Positions 44,316-52,535 of a DNA stretch of 64,000 nucleotides are shown here, piece after piece. The notes under the pieces are model-generated. The model saw nothing but the letters and a program-made list of their open reading frames with translations. It did no database searches and was not told the DNA's origin. Position 1 is the stretch's first letter. Every line of letters begins with the position of its first letter. The stretch comes from Niastella populi (GTDB taxonomy: Bacteria > Bacteroidota > Bacteroidia > Chitinophagales > Chitinophagaceae). The stretch spans positions 186,001-250,000 of the forward strand of contig NZ_LWBP01000254.1 of assembly GCF_002078015.1 (NCBI RefSeq). The letters are read 5' to 3'. The translations under genes and the position numbers were made by a program.

Positions 44316-46361
44316 TTATTGGTTCTTTTTGGCAACCATGGTAAGAATTGTTGCCACGGCAACCTGTTCACCTGTTTCATCAGTTACCTGAACAAGCCAT
44401 TTCACAATGCCTTTGGCAATATCGTTCTCGTCTTTTTTCTCCTGTTCCACTTTTTCTTTACAGGTAAGTTGCACACCGATGGTTGCACCGGCATATACCG
44501 GTTTTATAAAACGGCATTCTTCGAGCCCGTAATTCAGCATTACCGGTCCTTTTTTGGCATCTACAAACAAACCGGCGGCGGCGCTTAAAATAAAATAGCC
44601 ATGGGCAACAGGTTTTGTAAAAATGGTGCCTTCCAGGGAGGTATGATCGGTATGGGCATAAAAATGGTCCCAGCTCACATTGGCAAAGTTCACAATATCG
44701 GCTTCGGTAACGGTACGTTTATGCGTAATAACGGTATCGCCAATTTGCAGTTCTTCAAAATATTTTCTGAACGGATGTTTTTCTTCTTCCCTTGTTTGTG
44801 CGCCCGGCTGGTATACGTTGGTTATGGCGGTGATGGCTGTAGGCGAACCCTGCAGGGCTACGCGTTGCATATAGTGATGAACACCACGAACGCCGCCCAT
44901 TTCTTCGCCACCGCCTGCCCGGCCGGGGCCGCCATGTACCAGCAGGGGTAACGGGGAGCCATGGCCGGTACTTTCTTTGGCGCATTCATTATTCAATACC
45001 AGTATACGGCCGTGGTGCGTGGCTGCACCCAATACAAATTCGCGGGCATTGGCATTGCTGGCGGTTACGATAGAACAAACCAGTGAACCTTTGCCTTTCT
45101 TAGCGAGCGCAATGGATTCTTCCATGCTGTTGTAAGGCATAATGGTGCTAACGGGGCCAAATGCTTCAACGCTATGAACGGCATCGCTCCCGAACGGATT
45201 TTCGTTCTTCAATAATAAAGGGCTCATAAAAGCGCCTTTTTTTGCGTCGGCATCAACTACCTGCACACTATCGAGCGAACCATACACGATCTGTGAAGAA
45301 GCTAGCAGTTTTTGTACCTGGGCCAGCACTTCTTCGCGCTGGCTTTGTCCGGCCAGCGAACCCATGCGTACTTTTTCATTTTCAGGATTACCGATGGTGG
45401 TTTGACTAAGCGCTTTGCCGAGCGCCAGCCATACGTCTTCCATTTTATTTTGCGGAACAAAGATGCGCCTGATGGCTGTACATTTTTGTCCGGCCTTTGT
45501 GGTCATTTCCCTGCGTACTTCCTTTATGAAGATATCCCATTCGGGCATGGAGGGGGTAACATCATCGCCCAGCACAATGCAGTTGAGCGAATCGGCTTCC
45601 ATGGTAAAGGGAACGTTTTCGGTCATTATGCGGGGGTGCGATTTCAATTGTAAACCGGTGGAGGCGGAACCGGTAAAGGTAACCACATCCTGTGCGGTTA
45701 CATGATCGAGCAGGTTGCCGGCCGAACCACAAAGGAGCTGTAATGATCCTTCGGGTAAAATGCCGGAGGCAATGATCTCCTGTACCACCGCTTCGGTAAG
45801 GTACGACGTTATAGTGGCCGGTTTTACAACGGCCGGAACACCCGCCAGCAGGTTCACCGCAATTTTTTCGAGCATACCCCATACCGGGAAATTAAAGGCG
45901 TTGATATGCACGACTACGCCTTCTTTGGGAACCAGGATGTGCTGGCCCATAAAAGTGCCGCCTTTGCCAAGGGGAATAGAGTCGCCATCTGTACAATAGG
46001 GCTCATTTGGAAATTTGCGGCGCAGTGAAGCGTAGGAAAACAGGTTCCCGATACCGCCTTCTATATCAACCCAGCTATCGGCTTTGGTGGCGCCGGTTTT
46101 ATAACTGATGGAATAGAATTTTTCGAGATGGTTGCGCAGGTGTAATGCGAGGGCCTTTAACATGAGGCCGCGTTCGTGAAAGGTGAGTTTTCGTAAGGCC
46201 GGGTTCCCTGTTTTTCTTCCGTACTCGAGAATGGCGTTGAAATCGAGCCCGCGGGTAGAAGCGTAGCCGATCGTTTCGCCATTTACGGCATTGTATAATG
46301 CCTGTCCTTCCCCGTCGCCGTTGATCCACCGGCCGGTTACATAATTACCAAGTTTTTTCAT
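44316..46361 (-). CDS. paaZ: PaaZ, bifunctional oxepin-CoA hydrolase / semialdehyde dehydrogenase
   Basis: Ring-opening enzyme of aerobic phenylacetate breakdown: a C-terminal MaoC-type hydratase opens oxepin-CoA, and an N-terminal aldehyde dehydrogenase oxidises the product. 681 residues from the ATG at 46361, the same length as E. coli PaaZ; eight extra codons upstream are unlikely to be used. ALDH: FTGSASTGLQLK, Glu in FTMEADSLNCIVLG, catalytic Cys in TTKAGQKCTAIRR. MaoC: DIVNFANVSWDHFYAHTD. The ring-epoxidase genes (paaABCDE) are not in the window. Confidence 0.93.
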   Translation of the reverse strand: MKKLGNYVTGRWINGDGEGQALYNAVNGETIGYASTRGLDFNAILEYGRKTGNPALRKLTFHERGLMLKALALHLRNHLEKFYSISYKTGATKADSWVDIEGGIGNLFSYASLRRKFPNEPYCTDGDSIPLGKGGTFMGQHILVPKEGVVVHINAFNFPVWGMLEKIAVNLLAGVPAVVKPATITSYLTEAVVQEIIASGILPEGSLQLLCGSAGNLLDHVTAQDVVTFTGSASTGLQLKSHPRIMTENVPFTMEADSLNCIVLGDDVTPSMPEWDIFIKEVRREMTTKAGQKCTAIRRIFVPQNKMEDVWLALGKALSQTTIGNPENEKVRMGSLAGQSQREEVLAQVQKLLASSQIVYGSLDSVQVVDADAKKGAFMSPLLLKNENPFGSDAVHSVEAFGPVSTIMPYNSMEESIALAKKGKGSLVCSIVTASNANAREFVLGAATHHGRILVLNNECAKESTGHGSPLPLLVHGGPGRAGGGEEMGGVRGVHHYMQRVALQGSPTAITAITNVYQPGAQTREEEKHPFRKYFEELQIGDTVITHKRTVTEADIVNFANVSWDHFYAHTDHTSLEGTIFTKPVAHGYFILSAAAGLFVDAKKGPVMLNYGLEECRFIKPVYAGATIGVQLTCKEKVEQEKKDENDIAKGIVKWLVQVTDETGEQVAVATILTMVAKKNQ

Positions 46362-46424
46362 GCAAAATGTAGTTTTTGTTTTCAATGGTCCCGGCTGTGC
46401 CGGGGCGAATCGTTAGTTTGTATC

Positions 46425-46554
46425 ATGGTGAATGGTCAATCTGACTGTTCAGATTGCCGTCAGCTTCAGTAATATGCGGATAGCAATATTTTCAGGTAAC
46501 ACAGGTTTGTTTTTACCTGAACCATCGCGAGCTATTCACCATTGACCATTCAAC
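46425..46554. repeat. heptamer inverted-repeat element (between paaZ and a beta-barrel gene)
   Basis: Left words from 46425: ATGGTGA, ATGGTCA. Right words from 46534: ATTCACC, ATTGACC, ATTCAAC, ending next to the stop of the - strand gene at 46555. TGAATGGTCAA and TTGACCATTCA are exact inverted copies about 95 bp apart. Confidence 0.75.
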
Positions 46555-47076
46555 TTATTTGATAATTATCGCAACTGCTAATGTAGCATATCCGCGGCTA
46601 ATACCATCATACTGAAAACCGGTATAACCTACCTGTACATTGAGGCGGTTGGTTTTCTCAGGCAGGTTAATTCCGCCTGCTGCGCCATAACCAAAACTGA
46701 CGCGTGCCGATGACATATTATTTAAAAGAAAATACACGGCGCCTGTGCGGAGGGAGGCATATACATTGGAGAGCGGATACATTTTTACGCCTGCCAGCAG
46801 GGGAATGGCGTAGGATTTATTTTTTGCATCTACATAAATGGCTTTATCGCCCGTGAAGTAGTTATAAGAGGTTTCTATTTCCGCTGCGAAGTGTTTGGAG
46901 AACATTTTTTCGGCGCCGGCGATACCGCCCACGCCAACATGATTGGAGGTAAGATTTGATAATCCGAAGGAAACTGTAGCGCCCAGTCTGTAAGTGGGAC
47001 CCGGTTTTATTTGAGCAGTACCGGTTTGAATGAACACGATGCACGCCAACACGGTAAGCCGGAAACGATTTGCCAT
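46555..47076 (-). CDS. outer-membrane beta-barrel protein, hypothetical
   Basis: 173 residues with a signal peptide (MANRFRLTVLACIVFIQTGTAQ). Alternating strands (YRLGATVSFGLSNL, KHFAAEIETSYNYFTG, VYASLRTGAVYFLL, GYATLAVAIIIK) suggest a small eight-stranded barrel. Function unknown. Divergent from a small lipoprotein gene; its own upstream region has TATTTTCG, close to a -7 box. Confidence 0.75.
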   Translation of the reverse strand: MANRFRLTVLACIVFIQTGTAQIKPGPTYRLGATVSFGLSNLTSNHVGVGGIAGAEKMFSKHFAAEIETSYNYFTGDKAIYVDAKNKSYAIPLLAGVKMYPLSNVYASLRTGAVYFLLNNMSSARVSFGYGAAGGINLPEKTNRLNVQVGYTGFQYDGISRGYATLAVAIIIK

Positions 47077-47156
47077 TGCACTGCAGGATTAATGGTGCGA
47101 AAATAGGTAAACCCGATTATTAAACGGATTTAAAACCGGCAGCGTATAAAAGAAGT

Positions 47157-47164
47157 TAACTTTG
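47157..47164 (+). promoter_or_regulatory. -7 box of the small lipoprotein gene
   Basis: TAACTTTG matches TAnnTTTG, 35 bp before the ATG at 47200. Confidence 0.5.
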
Positions 47165-47199
47165 ACCCTATTTTTTACATAGTAAAAACAAGCATATTT

Positions 47200-47685
47200 A
47201 TGACGCGGTTAACGATAGCCCTTATAAGCCTCAGCCTGTTTGCCTCTGCCTGTAATAACGGTGCTAATTCCGGTGAATCAACCGAACATAAAAGCGGTCC
47301 GCCGGCGCCTAAAAACCGGGAAGATTCCCTGTTTCGCGAGGTAATGGAAGGCCACGATGCCGGTATGGCCAAAACGGGTAAACTGCGGGGAAATATAAAG
47401 GAAACCCAGCGTCAACTCGACAGTATTGGCAAACTGCCGGCCAGCAGGGTGAATGCGGCCTATAAACAATCACTTGTCGATTTGCAAACAGCACTTAATA
47501 AAGCCAATACGGAAATGAACGCGTGGATGGAAGGCTTTAAAGTGGATACTTTATCGGATAACAAAGAGTTGCGTATTAAATACCTGGAAGAAGAAAAGGC
47601 AAAAGTCACTGTCGTAAAAGAACTGATCTTTTCTGCCCTTAACCAGGCCGATTCGGTGCTGAAACCAATTGGCAATAGGCAATAG
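47200..47685 (+). CDS. hypothetical lipoprotein with coiled-coil-like helices
   Basis: 161 residues. Lipoprotein signal MTRLTIALISLSLFASAC, Cys18. The mature part starts with a Ser/Gly/Pro-rich linker and continues as long charged helices (GKLRGNIKETQRQLDSIGK, DLQTALNKANTEMNAWMEGF, LRIKYLEEEKAKVTVVKEL). No family recognised. The last codons (IGNRQ) and the stop are made of heptamer repeats (CAATTGG, CAATAGG, CAATAGA), so the repeat has taken over the gene's end. Confidence 0.78.
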   Translation: MTRLTIALISLSLFASACNNGANSGESTEHKSGPPAPKNREDSLFREVMEGHDAGMAKTGKLRGNIKETQRQLDSIGKLPASRVNAAYKQSLVDLQTALNKANTEMNAWMEGFKVDTLSDNKELRIKYLEEEKAKVTVVKELIFSALNQADSVLKPIGNRQ

Positions 47686-47820
47686 ACAACGGGCAAAGCG
47701 CAGGTCCTTAGCTGCATAGGTAAGGATGAAAACTTAGCGGAAATTTCTGCAGCAATTAATTATGAACCAAAACTGTTGATAGTGATTCCGCATTGATGAT
47801 TGCCTGCTGCCTGGTGAATT
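47666..47820. repeat. heptamer inverted-repeat element overlapping a stop codon
   Basis: Left words from 47666: CAATTGG, CAATAGG, CAATAGA, CAACGGG, CAAAGCG (CANNNGG type); the gene's TAG at 47683-47685 lies inside them. Right words from 47792: ATTGATG, ATTGCCT, GCTGCCT (read as CCTGCTG, CCTGGTG from 47803), the inverted type CCNNNTG. Confidence 0.8.
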
Positions 47821-47873
47821 CCGCCGTTCTGTCATAAAACACTTACTGGTAAACAATTTGCCGGCATTAGGCC

Positions 47874-48872
47874 ATGGAAACGTTAGCATCTACAGTACAA
47901 CTTATACAGCATACCGACCATGAATTGTTGGATGCTTATTCAAAAACGATCACCGGCGTTGTAGGCAGCATTGCAGAATCTGTGGTACACATAGAGGTTG
48001 CTAAAAGTGTTGTCGACCGCCGCACCCGTCAGGAAAAAATGACCCGGGGCAGCGGCTCGGGCTTTATTATTTCTTCCGATGGGTTTATTGTTACCAATCA
48101 CCACGTTATAGAAAATGCCGGCTCAATAAAAGTGAGTCTGGCCGATGGGCGGAATGTAAATGCCGAGCTAAAGGGCAGCGACCGCAGTACCGATATAGCA
48201 GTACTTAAAATTTACGAGAACAGGCTGAAAGCCCTGTCATTCGCCAACAGCGATCAACTGCAGGTTGGGCAAATAGCCATTGCCGTTGGCAATCCGCTGG
48301 GTTTGCAGCATACCGTAACGGCTGGCGTTGTAAGTGCGCTGGGCAGAACCCTTCGCGCCGGTGACGGCAGGCTGATAGATGATGTCATTCAAACAGATGC
48401 CTCGCTGAATCCCGGTAATTCTGGCGGTCCGCTCGTAAACTCATTGGGCCAGGTAATTGGGGTAAATACCGCCATGATACCTACGGCGCATGGCATTTGT
48501 TTCGCCGTATCGTCGAACATCGCAGCCTACGTAAGTGGTAAACTCATTATGCAGGGGCGGGTGAAACGGGGTTACCTCGGGCTGGCGGGGCAGTTAGTTA
48601 ATTTAACCGAACGCATGATTGCCGCTAACCGGTTACAACGCCAAACCGGGGTTTATATTTCGGAAATAGAGGCCGATATACCGGTTTATAACAATGAACT
48701 GCGCAGCGGCGATATCATTGTTGGGTTTAACGATCATCCCATTGCAACGATAGACGACCTGCATAAACAGCTGAATGAAAAAACGATCGGGCAGCGTATA
48801 CAGGTGCAGGTATTGCGGGGCGGTCATAAGACAACTATAACCGTTATACCGGGAGAATATCCGGGGAAATGA
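47874..48872 (+). CDS. S1C (HtrA/Deg-type) serine protease with one PDZ domain
   Basis: 332 residues. Trypsin-like domain (about 25-225) with His in VTNHHVIEN (H77 is the likely catalytic one), D107 (STDIAVL) and S183 (NPGNSGGPL). One PDZ domain (about 240-328; RGYLGLAGQLVN, GVYISEIEADIP, GDIIVGFNDHPI). Unlike DegP/DegQ it has no signal peptide or membrane anchor, so it may be cytoplasmic, or its start may be misread. Role is probably quality control. Confidence 0.88.
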   Translation: METLASTVQLIQHTDHELLDAYSKTITGVVGSIAESVVHIEVAKSVVDRRTRQEKMTRGSGSGFIISSDGFIVTNHHVIENAGSIKVSLADGRNVNAELKGSDRSTDIAVLKIYENRLKALSFANSDQLQVGQIAIAVGNPLGLQHTVTAGVVSALGRTLRAGDGRLIDDVIQTDASLNPGNSGGPLVNSLGQVIGVNTAMIPTAHGICFAVSSNIAAYVSGKLIMQGRVKRGYLGLAGQLVNLTERMIAANRLQRQTGVYISEIEADIPVYNNELRSGDIIVGFNDHPIATIDDLHKQLNEKTIGQRIQVQVLRGGHKTTITVIPGEYPGK

Positions 48873-49013
48873 GAAATGAAACAGCCGGGATATGAGAAAG
48901 GAACGCCAATAAAATAAACAAGGCGGCCTTCGACGGTAAACGAGGCTCGCCTTATTTTAAAAAATATGAACGGTTTAAGCTTGTAATAAAAAGTGGTGGA
49001 TGATCGGGAGATT

Positions 49014-49047
49014 AACCACAAACCATAAACTACAAACCACACACCGG
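49014..49047. repeat. heptamer repeat (between the htrA-like gene and adk)
   Basis: AACCACA, AACCATA, AACTACA, AACCACA in exact 7-nt register (49014-49041), then CACCGG. It ends at the adk stop (49048). A clear inverted partner was not found, though AAATGAG, AAATGAA lie just after the htrA-like stop. Confidence 0.75.
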
Positions 49048-49629
49048 TTATGCAGGTTGTTTAGCTTCTATTTTAGCAACAAGCGAACCGAAGATCTCTT
49101 CAATATTGCCTTCGCCTTTTATTTTGGCCACTTTACCAAACCTGGCATAGTAATCGGCAACCTGGGCAGTTTTGTTATCATATTCAACCAGGCGTTTGCG
49201 AATCACGTTCTCATCGCGATCGTCGCTGCGGGAAGAAGTTTTGCCCCTGTTCAGCAGGCGGGCAACCAATTCTTCCTGACCAACTTCGAGCGCCAGTACG
49301 AGGGTTATTTCACTGCCTTTTCCGGCGAGCAGGTTATCCAGCGCTTCAGCCTGGGCAACTGTTCTGGGAAAACCATCGAACAGAAAACCTTTGGCGGCCG
49401 GGTTGGCGTCAAGCGCAGAACCGATCATGCCAATAACCACTTCATCAGGCACCAGCTGGCCTTTATCCATAAATGATTTTGCCTCAAGACCCAACCGGGT
49501 TTCATTGGCAATTTCTTTACGCAGCAGATCGCCGGTTGAAAGATGGATCCAACCGAATTTTTCGATCAGCTTTTCTGACTGGGTTCCTTTTCCGCTTCCG
49601 GGAGGTCCGAATAATATAAGATTAAACAT
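49048..49629 (-). CDS. adk: adenylate kinase
   Basis: Converts ATP and AMP into two ADP. 193 residues from the ATG at 49629 (MFNLILFGPPGSGKG); three upstream codons are probably not used. P-loop GPPGSGKGTQ, AMP-binding HLSTGDLLRKEI, DGFPRTVAQA, and a short LID (LLNRGKTSSRSDDRDE) without zinc Cys, so it is a short-type Adk. A -7 box (TATATTTG, - strand) lies 26 bp upstream. Confidence 0.96.
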   Translation of the reverse strand: MFNLILFGPPGSGKGTQSEKLIEKFGWIHLSTGDLLRKEIANETRLGLEAKSFMDKGQLVPDEVVIGMIGSALDANPAAKGFLFDGFPRTVAQAEALDNLLAGKGSEITLVLALEVGQEELVARLLNRGKTSSRSDDRDENVIRKRLVEYDNKTAQVADYYARFGKVAKIKGEGNIEEIFGSLVAKIEAKQPA

Positions 49630-49655
49630 GTTTGTCAAGTCCTTTTAGGAGTCGG

Positions 49656-49663
49656 CAAATATA
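49656..49663 (-). promoter_or_regulatory. -7 box of adk
   Basis: Reads TATATTTG on the - strand, matching TAnnTTTG. Confidence 0.5.
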
Positions 49664-49700
49664 AACCAACCACAGAAATATACCCTTTAGAATATGGGCT

Positions 49701-49727
49701 TTCTGATTAAAAATTATTTAATCAGAA
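49701..49727. other. perfect 11-bp-arm hairpin in the adk-msrB divergent region
   Basis: TTCTGATTAAA, loop AATTA, TTTAATCAGAA. Immediately afterwards AATGGC and GCCATT flank seven T's (about 49726-49746), a second small stem. Could be an operator or structured RNA. Confidence 0.5.
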
Positions 49728-49843
49728 TGGCGTTTTTTTGCCATTGGTGCTGCTTTGCAGGGGCTTCGCCGCTTTTTTATTAATATAACATTAGAATGGC
49801 GCCGCAGGCGGGCAACCATCTGCCCCAACAAAATGTTAAGGTC

Positions 49844-49879
49844 ATAGGGGATGTCGCCCTGCAGACATCCAAACCCTAT
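49844..49879 (+). other. structured leader upstream of msrB
   Basis: GGATGTC (49849-49855) with GACATCC (49864-49870), inside an outer pair ATAGG (49844-49848) with CCTAT (49875-49879). It lies 38 bp before the msrB ATG. Function unknown. Confidence 0.45.
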
Positions 49880-49917
49880 ATTGGCAACGTAGATTTGGGA
49901 AATACAATCAAATTTTT

Positions 49918-50511
49918 ATGAAGCGCGTTCTCCAGTGCCTGACGTTAGTGATATTGGCTGTAACATTGCAGCAATGTACTTATTCTCAATCTAATACATC
50001 GAAAAAGGAAAATATGGACACATCAAAAAAGAACCCTGTTTATTCCCGTACCGACTCGTCGAAGGTGAATATCAGTGAAGAAGAGTGGCGAAAGATCTTA
50101 CCGGCCGACGTGTACGCCATTGCCCGGCAAAAGGGAACCGAGCGTCCCTGGACCAGCAAGTTTGAAGAATCGAAGGAAGTGGGCACCTACTACTGTGCCG
50201 CTTGTGGCAATGCGCTGTTTAAAAGCGATACCAAGTTTGAAAGTGGCTGCGGCTGGCCAAGCTTTTATGAACCCATAACAAAAGGAAGCATTATTTATGC
50301 GCCCGACAATACACACGGTATGAGCCGTACCGAGGTAATGTGTGGCCGCTGCAAGGCCCACCTCGGGCATGTTTTTGAAGATGGCCCGCCACCCACCGGT
50401 TTGCGGTATTGCATAAACGGGGTTGTGCTCGATTTTGAAAAGGCCCGGGCCGCTGAGAAAAAATACAACGAGGGCGACCAGCAGAACAAAGACGCTAAGA
50501 AAGGTGAATAA
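49918..50511 (+). CDS. msrB: peptide-methionine (R)-S-oxide reductase MsrB, lipoprotein form
   Basis: Reduces methionine-R-sulfoxide in damaged proteins. 197 residues: a lipoprotein signal (VTLQQC, Cys20) and linker precede the MsrB domain (about 50-175). Zinc Cys pairs are CAAC and CGRC; GCGWPSFYEPI is the family signature; catalytic C165 is in LRYCINGVVLDF. The signal makes this an envelope enzyme. The ATG at 49918 is kept because it supplies the signal. Confidence 0.93.
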   Translation: MKRVLQCLTLVILAVTLQQCTYSQSNTSKKENMDTSKKNPVYSRTDSSKVNISEEEWRKILPADVYAIARQKGTERPWTSKFEESKEVGTYYCAACGNALFKSDTKFESGCGWPSFYEPITKGSIIYAPDNTHGMSRTEVMCGRCKAHLGHVFEDGPPPTGLRYCINGVVLDFEKARAAEKKYNEGDQQNKDAKKGE

Positions 50512-50548
50512 ATAACTGGTTGTCAAGAATACACAGGAAATTCAAGAG

Positions 50549-50586
50549 GCAGGTCAGCGTCCCGTACGGGACCGGCCTGCTTTTTT
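50549..50586 (+). terminator. terminator after msrB
   Basis: GCAGG (50549-50553) with CCTGC (50576-50580) around an inner palindrome TCCCGTACGGGA (50560-50571), followed by six T's. Confidence 0.82.
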
Positions 50587-50800
50587 GCTTTCAGGCGCCG
50601 GTGCACACATGTTCACCAGTTTAAATGCCCATTTTACCCAAATTTCTGGGCAAACCGGTGCTTTTTAGCGGGCGCTGCCGTACCCACTAAGGGAAATGTT
50701 TATTAATCGTAAAATAATAGGCAAAACCTAAAAATACAGCAACCTTCTGCAGCCGGATATTGTTATTAAAATAGCGACTGTGGTTATTTAACCACTGGTC

Positions 50801-50865
50801 TATTTTTGCTTGTAATAATAGCGTGAAGGTGGCAGCCCTGTTTAATCACGGGGCTGCCTTTTTTT
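50801..50865 (+). ncRNA. candidate short RNA (promoter -7 box plus intrinsic terminator)
   Basis: TATTTTTG -7 box at 50801-50808, then about 22 nt, then GGCAGCCC (50831-50838) with GGGCTGCC (50851-50858) and seven T's. A start near 50815 would give an RNA of about 50 nt. No open frame of interest inside. The -33 element is unclear. Confidence 0.4.
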
Positions 50866-51034
50866 GTGTAAGCACCAACAAGGGCCGAAATGAAACTGTT
50901 ACGGTAGCCTGTAAGGCAGAAAATGTAGAAAGTTGGTTACCTGCATCCTGCACTATGCTTCGATTTTAGACCCCCTACGGCAGATAATGCCTTAATCCCT
51001 GACCAGCCAGCACTACTAACTCCCCACTCTGAAC

Positions 51035-51042
51035 TATCTTTG
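51035..51042 (+). promoter_or_regulatory. -7 box of rlmD, 4 bp before the ATG
   Basis: TATCTTTG matches TAnnTTTG. So close to the ATG at 51047 that the mRNA would be leaderless or nearly so. Confidence 0.5.
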
Positions 51043-51046
51043 CGGC

Positions 51047-52471
51047 ATGAAAAAAAAGAAGACGGTGTTACAACAGGTAACTGTTGAAGATTATGCTGCG
51101 GAAGGAAAGGCGCTAACCAAGCTGGATGGCAAGGTGATCTTTATTGAAGGGGCCGTGCCCGGCGATGTGGTAGATGTGCAGTTATCGAAAAGTAAAAAAG
51201 AATGGGGCGAAGGAAAAGCCATTCATTTTCATTCGCTGAGCCCCGACAGGGTAACGCCGTTTTGCCAGCATTTTGGTGTTTGCGGCGGCTGTAAATGGCA
51301 AATGCTGCCCTATGAAAAACAATTACAATATAAACAGAATGAGGTGGTGCAGAACCTGCGCCGTATAGGCAAGGTAGAATTGCCGCCCATTCAACCCATA
51401 ATAGGTTGTAGCGAAACCGCGCGGTATCGCAACAAACTCGAATTCACCTTCAGTAACCGCCGGTATTTACTTCCTTCGGAAATAGCGGCGGCCAGCGATA
51501 TGGTCATTGACCAGGAGAACGCACTCGGTTTTCACGTTCCCCGTCTTTTTGATAAAGTGATCGACATTACCACCTGCCACCTGATGGCCGAGCCGGTAAA
51601 CGCTATCAAAAACACCATTCGCGATTATGCCAAAGAGCACAACCTGGCTTTTTATGATATCAGGTTTCACCAGGGCTGGTTACGCACCCTAATTGTTCGG
51701 GTGGCCACAACAGGCGAAGTAATGGTGAATGTGTGTTTGGCTTATGACGATGAACAGGAAAGAACACGCCTGTTCGATCATTTACTCAAAAACGTGCCGG
51801 GGATCACCACTTTGTTGTATACCATCAATCCTAAAAAGAACGATACCATTTACGACCTGGAACCAAAAGCCTATTTTGGAAAAGGCTATATCATTGAAAC
51901 ATTGTCAACCGGCACCGGGGCGCCGGCCCTGAAATTCAAGATCGGTCCCAAGTCGTTCTTCCAAACCAATACCCGCCAGGGCGAGCGGCTGTACCAGGTT
52001 ACCCGCGAGCTGGCCTGTTTAACGGGAACAGAAACGGTGTACGACCTGTATTGCGGTACGGGCAGCATAGGGTTGTTCGTAAGCGACAAGGCGAAGCAGA
52101 TAATAGGGGTAGAAACTGTGGCGGAAGCCATTGAAGATGCCAGGGAAAATGCAGCCCTCAACAATATTGAACATGCGAAATTTTTTGCAGGCGACGTAAT
52201 AGACGTTTGTACCAGTGAATTTTTTGAGCAGCACGGTAAACCAGATGTGGTGATCACCGATCCGCCGCGGGCCGGTATGCACGAAAAGCTGGTTCGAAAA
52301 ATACTGGAAACCGCCGCGCCGCTGGTGGTATATGTAAGCTGCAACCCGGCTACGCAGGCCAGGGACCTGAACCTGCTCAATGAAAAATACGAAGTGACGC
52401 ATGTGCAGCCGGTAGATATGTTTCCGCACACGCATCATATTGAAAATGTTGTTCAATTGAAATTGAGATAA
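51047..52471 (+). CDS. rlmD: 23S rRNA (uracil-1939-C5)-methyltransferase RlmD-like
   Basis: SAM-dependent RNA m5U methyltransferase, 474 residues. TRAM domain at the N-terminus, iron-sulfur Cys cluster CQHFGVCGGCKW, SAM motif DLYCGTGSIGLF, DPPRAGMH, and the catalytic Cys in YVSCNPATQARDL. Bacteria carry one to three RlmD/RlmCD/TrmA-like enzymes, so the exact uridine is inferred. A -7 box lies 4 bp before the ATG. Confidence 0.88.
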   Translation: MKKKKTVLQQVTVEDYAAEGKALTKLDGKVIFIEGAVPGDVVDVQLSKSKKEWGEGKAIHFHSLSPDRVTPFCQHFGVCGGCKWQMLPYEKQLQYKQNEVVQNLRRIGKVELPPIQPIIGCSETARYRNKLEFTFSNRRYLLPSEIAAASDMVIDQENALGFHVPRLFDKVIDITTCHLMAEPVNAIKNTIRDYAKEHNLAFYDIRFHQGWLRTLIVRVATTGEVMVNVCLAYDDEQERTRLFDHLLKNVPGITTLLYTINPKKNDTIYDLEPKAYFGKGYIIETLSTGTGAPALKFKIGPKSFFQTNTRQGERLYQVTRELACLTGTETVYDLYCGTGSIGLFVSDKAKQIIGVETVAEAIEDARENAALNNIEHAKFFAGDVIDVCTSEFFEQHGKPDVVITDPPRAGMHEKLVRKILETAAPLVVYVSCNPATQARDLNLLNEKYEVTHVQPVDMFPHTHHIENVVQLKLR

Positions 52472-52535
52472 ATAACAATTCTACCGCCTTATTTGTAACA
52501 AAACATACCGAAATTCATGTAATAAATTTTTCAGA

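Larger units (their letters stand above)
50512..51046. other. 535-bp intergenic region: terminator, putative small RNA, rlmD promoter
   Basis: No protein gene recognised. It holds the msrB terminator (50549-50586), a promoter-plus-terminator unit (50801-50865) that could make a short RNA, and the rlmD -7 box (51035-51042). The stretches between show nothing I can name. Confidence 0.6.
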
